Origin: an uncultured Chlamydiae bacterium
Lineage (GTDB): Bacteria > Chlamydiota > Chlamydiia > Chlamydiales > Rhabdochlamydiaceae
Reading direction: 5' to 3'
Assembly: GCA_903824495.1 (NCBI GenBank)
Contig: CAIJXB010000026.1
Span: 240,876-304,875, forward strand
Length of the DNA: 64,000 bases
Below are positions 18,773 to 28,677 of the stretch, piece after piece. The notes beneath the pieces were generated by a model, which saw only the letters and a program-made list of their open reading frames with translations, was not told the origin of the DNA and did not search any database. Numbering within the stretch: position 1 is the stretch's first letter; every line of letters begins with the position of its first letter. Position numbers and translations under genes: made by a program.

Positions 18773-21700
18773 TTACAAAATAGGCTTTCTCTCTTCTTTT
18801 TCTCTAAGGCCAAGGTTCCCGTAGCGGTGATAGTCAGCGCTAACCGCTACCTCTCTCACGTAGTGCAGAAGCTCAAAGCGTCCGCTTGCTAAGACTTCAT
18901 CGTGATCCAGGAAGCAAGCAGCTTCTGCAGCTACTTTCCTTAAAGCTTTATCTGGGGAAGAAGCGAGACGAAGTCTTTCAAAATGGCCAGTTTTGACCCG
19001 TTCTAGAAAATCCTCGTAAGATTCTTCTACAAAAGAGAACTTAGGAAGCTTGCTTTTCCACTCTTTTGTAATCGACACAGGACCCATCTCTGATGAAAAG
19101 CTGATTTCTAGATGAACCTTTGAAACGAGCGCTGCAGCAAAGATTCTAAAAAGATCAAGCACGGAGTCTGTTTTTTGTATACGTAGACCCATGCGGGTGC
19201 GTGGCACATAATAGAGCCCGTTATCTTGCCCGACAACAAGTTCAGATAGCCCTTCTGGTTTTTCTGGGTTATAATGAGAAGGAAGCTTTTTATGCTCGTG
19301 GGTATAGTCAGAAACGCTAGCGTACCACGTTCCAAGCTCTTCAGCTGACAGAGGATTTTTCTGCAGTAAAGTAAGTAAATGATTCACTTCTTCACAAGGG
19401 GGAGTGATAAGACTTGGTAATTTGACTTGAGTCGCATTTGCTAGATGGTAGATGTAATTAGGTCCACCAGCTTTGGATCCATATCCAAAACAGCTAGCTT
19501 TACATCCTCCAAATGCTTGTCTTTTAACAATAGCACCTGTAATGCTTCGGTTAAGGTAAAGGTTCCCGGCTTCGATCTTTTCTAGCCATTTTTTTTGCTC
19601 TCTTTCATCTAAAGAACTGATTCCCGATGTAAGACCATAAGCAGTTCTATTGGCAAGTTCTATGGCATGGTCTAGGTTATCTGCACGCATGAGCGCTAAA
19701 ACAGGACCAAAAAGTTCTGTAAGGTGCATGAAGCTGTTTGGCTTCACACCAAGTTTAACGCCAGGAGACCAAAGATTTGGATTTTTGGGATCACGCTTAG
19801 GTTCTACAAGCCATTTTTCACCAGGCTCTAAGGTGGTCAGACCTTTTAATAGGGCATCGTGGGGAGCTAAAATCAAAGGCGTGACTTTCGATTTTAGATT
19901 CCAAGGGGATCCTACTGAAAGGCTTTCTACGGCGTCTTTTAATTGTTGCAAGAAGTGGGGATCGTCATAGACTTCAGCTTCTAAAATTCCTAAACTCGCA
20001 GCGCTGCACTTTTGTCCGGAATGTCCAAAGGCTGACTGAGTAAGGTCTTTGATCGCCAAATCTCGATCAGACATAGCGGTCACGATCAAGGCATTCTTTC
20101 CGCCTGTTTCAGCATGAAGATCTAAATCTGGACGCATTTTCATGAAAAGGCGCGCTGTAGCGGTTGCCCCGGTCAAAATAACAGCATTGATGCGAGGATC
20201 TGTAATGAGCTTGCTTCCAACAGGATCATCAGAGCAGTTGATGAACTGAAGAACGTTTTTGGAAATACCAGCTTCCCAAAGAGCATTTACAAGGATCCAT
20301 CCACTTAAAACAGCTTCGGGGGCAGGTTTAAAAAGAACGCAGTTACCAGCAGCAAGAGCTGCAAAGATCCCGCCTGTTGGAATGGAAACGGGGAAGTTCC
20401 AAGGAGGGGTAATAAGAACGGTTCCCTTAGGAGTCCATTTTACTTCATCGTTAGATTGCATTTCAAGCATGCTGCGAAGGTAATATTCTATAAAGTCGAT
20501 GGCTTCAGACACTTCTGGATCGCCCTCTAAAATGGTTTTCCCTCCATCGAGCATCATTACGCCGATCAGATTACCTCTATGGTGTCTTAAGTTTTGAGCT
20601 GCCTTTGCAAAAAGCTCTGCTTTTGTTTTTACGGGAACTTTTTGCCAAGAAGCCTCTTCTTGTTTTGCCACTTCAATGGCACTATTTACCTCCTGCCAGC
20701 TTGCAAGTGTATAGGTATAGAGCACATGATCAGGAGCTGAAGGACTAAACCCTTTTCCTTCGGGATTTGCTTGTTCTATTTTTTTGCCGCCAATGACGCA
20801 TGGAATTGAATCTATTTTTTTGTGCTGCCAATGCTCTTTGATTTCAAGAGCCCATCTGCGATTGATCGCTAGAGAAAAATCTGTATCGGCATCATTTTCA
20901 AAGGGAGAGTCTATGCTGTGAAGAGGTGCTGGATCAAAGCGGTTTTGATGTCTTCTTGGACCTACAGGAGCTGTTTCCATTTCATAGCAAGACTTGGAAA
21001 ATTTAAGAACCTGATCTTCCCATTCATCAGATCCGGGCAAGAGCCCGAACGTATAGCGAAGAAAGTTATCGGGTCCTGTGTTTTCATCCAAACGTCTAAT
21101 GAGGTATGCAATAGCGCTTTGAAAGTCTTCTTTTGTGGCAACGGGGCAGTAGAGCAAAATGTCTTTAGTAAGAGTTTGAACAACGCGTCTGATATGGTCA
21201 GCCATTCCCTCTAACATTTCAAAAGAGACAAAAGGTTCGACACCCTCTTCTACTCTCAGAAGCATCGCGTAGGCGATATCAAATAGATTATGGCTCCCGA
21301 TCCCTAAATGGACTGCTTTGGCATGTTCTTTGATACATCCATAGGCAACCATTCTCTTGTAATTGGAGTCGACATGGCTTTTACTTGTATAAGGGGCTTG
21401 GGCCCAACCTCGGAGGCTGGCTTCGAATTGTTCCATTGCAAGGTTGGCACCTTTTACAATACGAATTTTAATAGGAGCGCCGCCTCGTTTCATTCTCTCC
21501 ATGGACCACTCGGTGAGCTCTTTTTGTATAAGAAAGCAGTCGGGAAGATAAGCTTGTAGTACGATCCCTGCAGAAAATGTTAAAAACTCAGGTTCGTTTA
21601 AGACTTTTTTAAAGAGCTCTTTTGTTAAATGAAGATCTCGATATTCTTCCATATCGAGATTGACGAATTTTTGAGCTTGAGTTCCATCGGCTTTTGTAAA

Positions 21701-22417
21701 GGGGTGTTTCATTGCTGCGCGGTAGAGTTGCTTGAGTCTATCAGCCAAGATCTCAAGGGTCTCTTCCCAAGCAATAAGGTGGATTTGACTAAAGATGGTG
21801 GAGATTTTAACAGAAACATATTCGACATCAGGACGAGAAAGGTCATCGAGATAGACTTGCAGTCTTTTTTTCGCCTCACTTTCTCCTAAAATAGCTTCGC
21901 CCAAATGGTTTAAATTAATGCGAACGCCTTGCTTTCTGCGCATTTTCATGTGTTTTGAAAGAGCGGAGCGCTCTCCTGGCAAGATTACAGAGGAGGTTTC
22001 TTTTCGTAACATGAAGGTTACAAGAGGTACGAGAATGGGAGCTAGAAACGGAGAAAGGATTTGAAAAGCGAGCAATTGACATCTTTTCAAGAAATCTAGA
22101 TATTTGGGGATACCAAGAAGACATAATAGGTAAGAGAGCTGATTTGCAACGCGAGAAGAAGTTTTACTTCTGAAGCATTGGTCGGTCATGCTTGTTGTAA
22201 AGGCTTTGCCTTTAGCATCGTTCATCATTCGAGAAAGTTGCTTTTGGACTTGTTTCTCTTTGTGAGTTTGAGTGCGGGCTGCCTCTTGCAGCATGAGGGA
22301 TGCGAGGGCTACAGCTTCTTTTTCGCGGGACTCTAGGGTGTGTTTTTTGCCTTTAGCTTGTTCCAGGTGCTCTATGGCTTTTTGCATGTGTTTTGATAAG
22401 GAGTGACGTTTAGGCAT
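18773..22417 (-). CDS. putA: Bifunctional proline dehydrogenase / glutamate semialdehyde dehydrogenase
   Basis: About 1214 residues from the ATG at 22417, which has AAGGA seven bases upstream; an ATG at 22456 lacks one. The first half is the FAD-dependent proline dehydrogenase barrel (VSVKISTIFSQIHL, RIVKGANLAMEQFEASLRGW). The second half is an aldehyde dehydrogenase with the glutamate in LHAETGGKN (near 770) and the catalytic Cys in GHSGQKCSAAS (near 800), plus ELFGPVLALM and RQAFGGCKASCFGYGSKAGG. It oxidises proline to glutamate. There is no N-terminal ribbon-helix-helix, so it does not autoregulate like E. coli PutA. Divergent from the NamZ-like gene over about 67 bases. Confidence 0.94.
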   Translation of the reverse strand: MPKRHSLSKHMQKAIEHLEQAKGKKHTLESREKEAVALASLMLQEAARTQTHKEKQVQKQLSRMMNDAKGKAFTTSMTDQCFRSKTSSRVANQLSYLLCLLGIPKYLDFLKRCQLLAFQILSPFLAPILVPLVTFMLRKETSSVILPGERSALSKHMKMRRKQGVRINLNHLGEAILGESEAKKRLQVYLDDLSRPDVEYVSVKISTIFSQIHLIAWEETLEILADRLKQLYRAAMKHPFTKADGTQAQKFVNLDMEEYRDLHLTKELFKKVLNEPEFLTFSAGIVLQAYLPDCFLIQKELTEWSMERMKRGGAPIKIRIVKGANLAMEQFEASLRGWAQAPYTSKSHVDSNYKRMVAYGCIKEHAKAVHLGIGSHNLFDIAYAMLLRVEEGVEPFVSFEMLEGMADHIRRVVQTLTKDILLYCPVATKEDFQSAIAYLIRRLDENTGPDNFLRYTFGLLPGSDEWEDQVLKFSKSCYEMETAPVGPRRHQNRFDPAPLHSIDSPFENDADTDFSLAINRRWALEIKEHWQHKKIDSIPCVIGGKKIEQANPEGKGFSPSAPDHVLYTYTLASWQEVNSAIEVAKQEEASWQKVPVKTKAELFAKAAQNLRHHRGNLIGVMMLDGGKTILEGDPEVSEAIDFIEYYLRSMLEMQSNDEVKWTPKGTVLITPPWNFPVSIPTGGIFAALAAGNCVLFKPAPEAVLSGWILVNALWEAGISKNVLQFINCSDDPVGSKLITDPRINAVILTGATATARLFMKMRPDLDLHAETGGKNALIVTAMSDRDLAIKDLTQSAFGHSGQKCSAASLGILEAEVYDDPHFLQQLKDAVESLSVGSPWNLKSKVTPLILAPHDALLKGLTTLEPGEKWLVEPKRDPKNPNLWSPGVKLGVKPNSFMHLTELFGPVLALMRADNLDHAIELANRTAYGLTSGISSLDEREQKKWLEKIEAGNLYLNRSITGAIVKRQAFGGCKASCFGYGSKAGGPNYIYHLANATQVKLPSLITPPCEEVNHLLTLLQKNPLSAEELGTWYASVSDYTHEHKKLPSHYNPEKPEGLSELVVGQDNGLYYVPRTRMGLRIQKTDSVLDLFRIFAAALVSKVHLEISFSSEMGPVSITKEWKSKLPKFSFVEESYEDFLERVKTGHFERLRLASSPDKALRKVAAEAACFLDHDEVLASGRFELLHYVREVAVSADYHRYGNLGLREKEERKPIL

Positions 22418-22484
22418 GGGTTTTTCCTTCAAAGGTATATAACTATTTAATATCATATTAATTACTTTAATATAAAGGTTTGTT

Positions 22485-23726
22485 TTGAAAACTCGTCTTT
22501 TTAATTTATTTATTTCGCTTTTTGTTTGCTTAGTTTCAGCCTCTTCTGAGGCGGCGGTTCAACTAGGGGTGGATGTCTTTTTCTCTGATGGTGTGGCAGA
22601 AAGCTTGAAGGGCAAGAAAGTGGGGCTTATCACAAACCATACGGGCGTGGATCGAGACCTTACTTTGACCTATGAGCTTTTTTTGCAAAATCAAAGTGGG
22701 ATTCGGTTAGCCGCCATTTTTTCTCCAGAACACGGACTGTTTGGGCAGGAGCTGGCAGATAATACTTGTAAAGACCATACGTTAAGGTACAAAGTGCCAG
22801 TTCTCAGCTTGTATGGGGATACAAGAAGGCCAACGGATAAAATGCTGCAAGGAATAGATGTGCTGATCTACGACATCCAAGATGTAGGAAGCAGGCCTTA
22901 TACTTATGCGACCACTCTTTATTATGTAATGGAAGAGGCGGCTAAAAAAGGGATTGAAGTGATCGTTCTTGATCGCCCTAATCCGTTAAGCGGTGCCGTG
23001 GTCGATGGGCCTATGCTTGAAGAGAGCTATCGTTCTTTTACGGGCTATATCAATGTTCCTTATTGTCATGGGATGACAATTGGGGAGCTTGCTAGGTTTT
23101 TCAATGGGGAATATGGAGTGGGCTGCAATCTCAAAGTTGTGTCAATGAAAGGATGGAGACGTTCTATGTTTTTTAAAGACACAGGTCTTTCTTGGATCCC
23201 CACAAGTCCATACATTCCAGAGTCGGATACGCCTCTTTTCTATGCGACAACAGGTCTCATTGGGCAGTTAAGTCTTTTAAGTATAGGGATTGGTTATACT
23301 CTGCCATTCAAAGTGATAGGAGCTCCTTGGATCCGTGGCTCCGAGCTTTCTAAGAGACTGAACGAACAAAAACTTCCTGGTGTTCATTTTGTTCCTTTCC
23401 ACTTCAAGCCTTTGTACGGTCTTTATAAGGGAGAGGAGTGTCAGGGATTTTTGATCGTTATTTTAGATCCACTTCTTTATAAGCCTATTAAGGTTCAAAA
23501 CTTTATTTTGGGCGTCGTAAAAGCTATGTATCCTCAGATTGTAGAGGAAAAGCTAGCTTCGATGACCAAGCTCAAGAAAAAGCTCTTTTGTCAAGCAGCT
23601 GGGGGGGAGGAAGTTTTATCCATTTTTTCTCAAGAAAAGTACCCTGCTTGGAAAATGGTTCAGCATCAAAGCGATAAGCGGCAAGCTTTTATGGAGAAGA
23701 GAAAAAAGTATCTTCTCTATAATTAG
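22485..23726 (+). CDS. Exo-beta-N-acetylmuramidase NamZ-like (DUF1343/GH171)
   Basis: 413 residues; TTG start 6 bases after AAAGG. Signal peptide MKTRLFNLFISLFVCLVSASSEA. Family signatures: KVGLITNHTGVDRD, FSPEHGLFG, YDIQDVGSRPYTY, LDRPNPLSG and PYCHGMTIGELA. DUF1343 proteins include NamZ, an exo-acting N-acetylmuramidase that releases MurNAc in peptidoglycan turnover. Export and the family point to muropeptide processing in the periplasm. Its stop codon lies inside the CIRCE-like element of groESL. Confidence 0.86.
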   Translation: MKTRLFNLFISLFVCLVSASSEAAVQLGVDVFFSDGVAESLKGKKVGLITNHTGVDRDLTLTYELFLQNQSGIRLAAIFSPEHGLFGQELADNTCKDHTLRYKVPVLSLYGDTRRPTDKMLQGIDVLIYDIQDVGSRPYTYATTLYYVMEEAAKKGIEVIVLDRPNPLSGAVVDGPMLEESYRSFTGYINVPYCHGMTIGELARFFNGEYGVGCNLKVVSMKGWRRSMFFKDTGLSWIPTSPYIPESDTPLFYATTGLIGQLSLLSIGIGYTLPFKVIGAPWIRGSELSKRLNEQKLPGVHFVPFHFKPLYGLYKGEECQGFLIVILDPLLYKPIKVQNFILGVVKAMYPQIVEEKLASMTKLKKKLFCQAAGGEEVLSIFSQEKYPAWKMVQHQSDKRQAFMEKRKKYLLYN

Positions 23727-23749
23727 CACTCGAAGCTTTCTTTTGCTAG
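23718..23749 (+). promoter_or_regulatory. TATAAT box overlapping a degenerate CIRCE (HrcA operator)
   Basis: The CIRCE consensus is TTAGCACTC-N9-GAGTGCTAA. Here the left arm is perfect (23723-23731), the spacer is exactly 9, and the right arm TTTTGCTAG (23741-23749) keeps five of nine bases, including TGCTA. A perfect TATAAT (23718-23723) ends on the first T of the operator, the arrangement in which HrcA blocks transcription. There is no clear -35 for this box. The element overlaps the stop of the upstream gene. Confidence 0.7.
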
Positions 23750-23767
23750 AAAAAGGCGACCTTCCCA

Positions 23768-23796
23768 TTGACAAAAAGCTAAAGAAGTCATAAGAT
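23768..23796 (+). promoter_or_regulatory. Second promoter for groESL
   Basis: TTGACA (23768-23773), a 17-base spacer and TAAGAT (23791-23796): a perfect -35 and a four-of-six -10. It lies downstream of the CIRCE-like element, 41 bases before the groES ATG, and could give basal expression. Confidence 0.6.
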
Positions 23797-23836
23797 CTTG
23801 TTTCCAAACTTTAAGCAAAGAAAAGGAATCAGAATT

Positions 23837-24133
23837 ATGGCAAAGAACATTAGACCTCTAGGAAATCGCATCCTTGTAAAGCGCTCTCAACAGCAAACCT
23901 CTAAAGGTGGCATTCTCTTGCCAGGTTCCGCGCAAGAAAAACCGAAGCAAGGCGAAGTCTTAGCTGTTGGTCCTGGGAAATCAAACGAAGAAGGCATTAC
24001 TTTACCGATGCATGTGAAAGTGGGAGACTGCGTTCTTTTTTCTTCCTATGCAGGACTTGAAGTGAAAACAGATGAGCCACTCGAAGAGTGTTTGATCCTT
24101 TCTGAAGAAGAAGTTCTCGGCATTCTTGTTTAG
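23837..24133 (+). CDS. groS: Co-chaperonin GroES (Hsp10)
   Basis: 98 residues from the ATG at 23837 (MAKNIRPLGNRILVKR), with AAGGA ten bases upstream; in-frame sequence before it is not part of the family. The mobile loop SQQQTSKGGILLPGSA, the roof and the C-terminal LSEEEVLGIL are all present. It caps GroEL in ATP-dependent protein folding. It lies 36 bases before groEL behind a CIRCE-like operator, so heat-shock control through HrcA is expected. Confidence 0.96.
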   Translation: MAKNIRPLGNRILVKRSQQQTSKGGILLPGSAQEKPKQGEVLAVGPGKSNEEGITLPMHVKVGDCVLFSSYAGLEVKTDEPLEECLILSEEEVLGILV

Positions 24134-24136
24134 TAG

Positions 24137-25831
<1,695 letters not shown>

Positions 25832-25860
25832 TATATCTAGTCTTTTTCTCTGTTAAGTAA

Positions 25861-25892
25861 AAAGCTCTACTTTTAAAGTGGAGCTTTTTTTT
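25861..25892 (+). terminator. Intrinsic terminator of groESL
   Basis: AAAGCTCTACTTT-TAA-AGTGGAGCTTT followed by T-run: stem of about 11 pairs with one G-U pair, 30 bases after the groEL stop. Confidence 0.9.
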
Positions 25893-25924
25893 ATGGCCAT
25901 TTTTTTTAACATAAGGACCGACCT

Positions 25925-26587
25925 GTGAAGTTTCTATTGCTAAAAGTTGTTTTTTTTGTCAGCCTTTTCTGCTGCCCTTATCTCGCATCTCAAACTCCCG
26001 ATCCTGTGTATGCTGCAAAAAATAAAATGTTTTTAAACAAACGATTGTCCTTTAGAGATAAGAGAGCTTCCTCATTTCTGTTAGCTTTAGAGTTATTGCA
26101 AAAACGTAATGCTAAAGTTTTGGTGGAAACCGGAACGTCGCGCTGCGGCAAGGAAAATTTTAAAGGAGACGGCGGATCTACGGTTATATTTGGACATTTT
26201 GCAAGTCAGATGGGATTACATCTGTATTCTGTTGATATTGATCCGGGCGCTGTTGCTAAAGCTCAAAAGGCCATAAAACCATATGCTAAAAATGTCACAG
26301 TCGTTTGCTCAGATTCTATAGAGTTTCTAGAAAATTTTGATCAGCCGATCGATTTTTTATATCTCGATAGTTATGACTTTGAGCCTAGCGATCCATTTCC
26401 ATCACAGTGGCATCATTTGAATGAGCTAGAAGCGGCGCTCCCGATGCTTCATAAAAATAGCATCATTATGATCGATGATTGCGATCTGCCTCAGGGGGGT
26501 AAAGGAAAGCTCGTCATTTCTTATTTGTTGGAAAGAGGATGGAGAATTGCCTTTCAAGGATATCAAGTCATTCTTGTGCGGAATTAG
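25925..26587 (+). CDS. Exported SAM-methyltransferase-fold protein
   Basis: 220 residues; GTG start preceded by AAGGA. N-terminal signal peptide or anchor (LLKVVFFVSLFCCPYLAS). The rest is a Rossmann-type class I methyltransferase core: VLVETGTSRCGKENF (glycine loop in altered form), LYSVDIDPGAVAKAQ (acidic residue after strand 2), VTVVCSDSIEFLENF, DFLYLDSYDFEPSDP, MLHKNSIIMIDDCDLPQGG. This fits the Methyltransf_24 type often found with sugar- or polyketide-modifying enzymes. An exported methyltransferase is odd because SAM is cytosolic. It overlaps the minus-strand gene by 20 bases at the 3' end. Confidence 0.68.
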   Translation: MKFLLLKVVFFVSLFCCPYLASQTPDPVYAAKNKMFLNKRLSFRDKRASSFLLALELLQKRNAKVLVETGTSRCGKENFKGDGGSTVIFGHFASQMGLHLYSVDIDPGAVAKAQKAIKPYAKNVTVVCSDSIEFLENFDQPIDFLYLDSYDFEPSDPFPSQWHHLNELEAALPMLHKNSIIMIDDCDLPQGGKGKLVISYLLERGWRIAFQGYQVILVRN

Positions 26588-27008
26588 TGATGTCATAGAG
26601 ATGAGCTTCTGGATCGTTTATAGGAACTTGAGTGTATGCCGGTGATCCGGTCGTTGTTTCTTGGATTCGTCTCCGGCAGTATCTATTCAGCGCTAGACAG
26701 GCGACTTGAGTCGTTCTGTACCAATCCAAGCTCTCTCTGGTCACTCCGCCTCTGCTTTCGAGGTGGAAGCAGCAAAAAAAATGGTATAGTAGGATTGTCG
26801 ATCCTGCCCAAGGGCCTATTGGAGGCGGGAGGAGGTACCCTCCCATCGTTAAAGAGCCTCCTATGAGGATGCTGCAGATTCGCTCTGCCAGATTTGGTAG
26901 AGGAGTTTCGTTGTTGATCTCTTGGTGAATGGAAGAAAAACGGTTCGTTTCTGCTTTCCAGTCGTGATGATAGATAGAGGACGTAATGTTAAAGCAAATT
27001 GCAGACAT
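26568..27008 (-). CDS. Candidate Inc-like small membrane protein
   Basis: 146 residues, unrecognised. Hydrophobic hairpin at about 44-82 (ICSILIGGSLTMGGYLLP, short PPIGPWAG turn, STILLYHFFCCF) between polar ends, the bilobed layout of chlamydial Inc proteins. No cleavable signal. It begins 4 bases after prmA, so it is probably the second gene of that transcript, and its end overlaps the plus-strand gene at 25925-26587. The Inc call is from architecture alone. Confidence 0.5.
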   Translation of the reverse strand: MSAICFNITSSIYHHDWKAETNRFSSIHQEINNETPLPNLAERICSILIGGSLTMGGYLLPPPIGPWAGSTILLYHFFCCFHLESRGGVTRESLDWYRTTQVACLALNRYCRRRIQETTTGSPAYTQVPINDPEAHLYDITNSAQE

Positions 27009-27012
27009 GGTT

Positions 27013-27819
27013 TTACTGGGCCTTTTGTGTCTTTATAAAGATGCAAGCAATCCATCCGTCTTGGGCAAGATAGGACTGAAGCTTTAACCCTCGCTCTTCA
27101 GCCCAATCTAAGTAGGCTTCTTTCTGCTCTTCTAAGATTCCAGAAATGACCCAAACATCGGGAGAAAAAGAAAGAGATTTTAGCGCTTGCTTTTGATCAC
27201 CAAATGTCATGTTCATGACTAGAAGAGTTGGAATGTTTTCTAGGAGCGTTGGTAAGGAAGTAGAGAGGAAAATTCGATCTTGCAAATCGTTTTCAATGGC
27301 ATTTTCTAATGTGTGCTTAAGAGCTTCGGGATCAATATCCAGACTGTAGACGAAATGAGCTCCCCACTTTAAGGCTGCGAGCCCTAAAATGCCGCTTCCG
27401 CAACCAAGATCAATTAGGGTTTGATTGGGAGCCATTTCAGCTAGTAATTTCAAACTAAGAGTTGTTGTCGGGTGGGAAAGATCTCCAAATCCAGGGCCTG
27501 GAAGAAGAGTTAGTGTCTCTTTTGAATCTGGCAAAAAGTCAGAGAGGGGTATCTTGGCAACGCCATCTTTGAAGTAAGGACTGAACGTATCCCACTGCTG
27601 TCTCCAACTAATCTCAGTCTGTTCAATAGGAGTGTAGGAAACTATGTGTTTCCATGAGCTTGGAAATAAGGAGGGATCCGCTACGGCGCAAAGAGTCTTT
27701 TCTCCCGTTTCTGCATCTTCAAGAAGACTTGGGTACAGGAGTCCATAGGAGGCTAGCTCTTCAAGAGCTTCCTCTTCTGTGCTTTCAGGGGTTAAAAGAA
27801 AATAAAACCATAAATCCAT
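27013..27819 (-). CDS. prmA: Ribosomal protein L11 methyltransferase-like
   Basis: 268 residues from the ATG at 27819 (MDLWFYFLLTPESTEEE), with GGGGG six bases upstream; an in-frame upstream ATG is less likely. N-terminal ferredoxin-like substrate domain, then GFGDLSHPTTTLSLKLL and the SAM core LIDLGCGSGILGLAALKWGA with acidic YSLDIDPEALKHTLEN. The usual PrmA motif ANI(L) after strand 4 reads LVMNMTFGDQ, a departure that leaves some doubt about the substrate. Methylates L11 on the ribosome in known relatives. Confidence 0.82.
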   Translation of the reverse strand: MDLWFYFLLTPESTEEEALEELASYGLLYPSLLEDAETGEKTLCAVADPSLFPSSWKHIVSYTPIEQTEISWRQQWDTFSPYFKDGVAKIPLSDFLPDSKETLTLLPGPGFGDLSHPTTTLSLKLLAEMAPNQTLIDLGCGSGILGLAALKWGAHFVYSLDIDPEALKHTLENAIENDLQDRIFLSTSLPTLLENIPTLLVMNMTFGDQKQALKSLSFSPDVWVISGILEEQKEAYLDWAEERGLKLQSYLAQDGWIACIFIKTQKAQ

Positions 27820-27914
27820 AAGTGCCCCCAGTATACCTTGTGGGGCCAATAAACGGTATCAGTAAAAACCTTTGATAAAAATGGGGCGTCTCTGGCATGA
27901 TGATGTGCCTTCAT

Positions 27915-27988
27915 GCACTGGTAGCTCAGCTGGATAGAGCACTCGGCTACGAACCGAGAGGTCAGAGGTTCGAATCCTCTCCGGTGCA
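27915..27988 (+). tRNA. tRNA-Arg (anticodon ACG)
   Basis: 74 bases fold into a full cloverleaf. The acceptor GCACTGG pairs with CCGGTGC. D-arm GCTCAGCTGGATAGAGC, anticodon stem CTCGG/CCGAG around loop CTACGAA (ACG, reading CGU/CGC/CGA after deamination), variable loop AGGTC, T-arm AGAGG-TTCGAAT-CCTCT, discriminator A. The 3' CCA is not encoded (ATT follows), so the CCA-adding enzyme is needed. Confidence 0.97.
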
Positions 27989-28011
27989 TTTATTTTTTTA
28001 GTAGGTGTTTT

Positions 28012-28644
28012 ATGATTCTAGAGATGTTCGCATCTGGACCTATTGAAACAAATACTTACATTCTAGGATGCTCCAAAACAGGCAAAGCCTGTGTCATCGA
28101 CGCTCCTCAAGGCTGCTTAAAACAGATCGAAAAAGTTTTAGAAAAGCACAACCTTACCCTATCAAAGATTTTATTTACCCATTCTCATTGGGATCATACA
28201 GCGGAAGCTTTCTTGCTTAAAGAGCATTTTAAAGTTCCTTTGCTCATCCATGAGCTGGATGCCAAGAATTTGATCGAACCCGGAAGTGATGAGCTTCCAT
28301 TGTTTTTTCCCATACAAGGAGTTAAACCAGATCTCTTATTCCAAGAGGGCGATGTTATTTCTGTTGGTGAATTAGAGCTTGAGGTGATTGCTACGCCGGG
28401 ACATACTCCCGGAGGTGTGTGTTTTTATTTAGCGAAAGAAGGGGTCCTCTTTTCTGGAGATACGTTATTTAAAAACTCAATGGGTCGTGTTGATTTTCCC
28501 CAATCTAATCCAGCTAGTATGTGGAAATCTTTGAAAAGACTAGCGACTCTTCCTCCTCAGACGAAAGTGTTTCCAGGGCACGGTCCTTCGACGACGATAG
28601 GGGCGGAATCGTGGATGGAAACAGCTGAAAAGAAATGGGGCTGA
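28012..28644 (+). CDS. Metallo-beta-lactamase-fold hydrolase (glyoxalase II-like)
   Basis: 210 residues. Metal motif HSHWDHT (about 57-63), further ligands in ATPGHTPGG, FSGDTLF and the C-terminal PGHGPST. This is the small YcbL/glyoxalase II-like branch that hydrolyses thioesters such as S-lactoylglutathione; the actual substrate is unknown. It starts 23 bases after the tRNA and is followed 33 bases later by peroxiredoxin, a plausible pair in aldehyde and peroxide detoxification. Confidence 0.88.
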   Translation: MILEMFASGPIETNTYILGCSKTGKACVIDAPQGCLKQIEKVLEKHNLTLSKILFTHSHWDHTAEAFLLKEHFKVPLLIHELDAKNLIEPGSDELPLFFPIQGVKPDLLFQEGDVISVGELELEVIATPGHTPGGVCFYLAKEGVLFSGDTLFKNSMGRVDFPQSNPASMWKSLKRLATLPPQTKVFPGHGPSTTIGAESWMETAEKKWG

Positions 28645-28677
28645 TTTTTTTATTTATTTAATTAAGGAAGGTTTTTC

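Noticed and set aside
27792..27989. Minus-strand 65-residue frame across the tRNA gene (MHRRGFEPLTSRF...)
   Set aside because: It is the antisense of tRNA-Arg and the prmA leader, a well-known spurious translation of tRNA genes.
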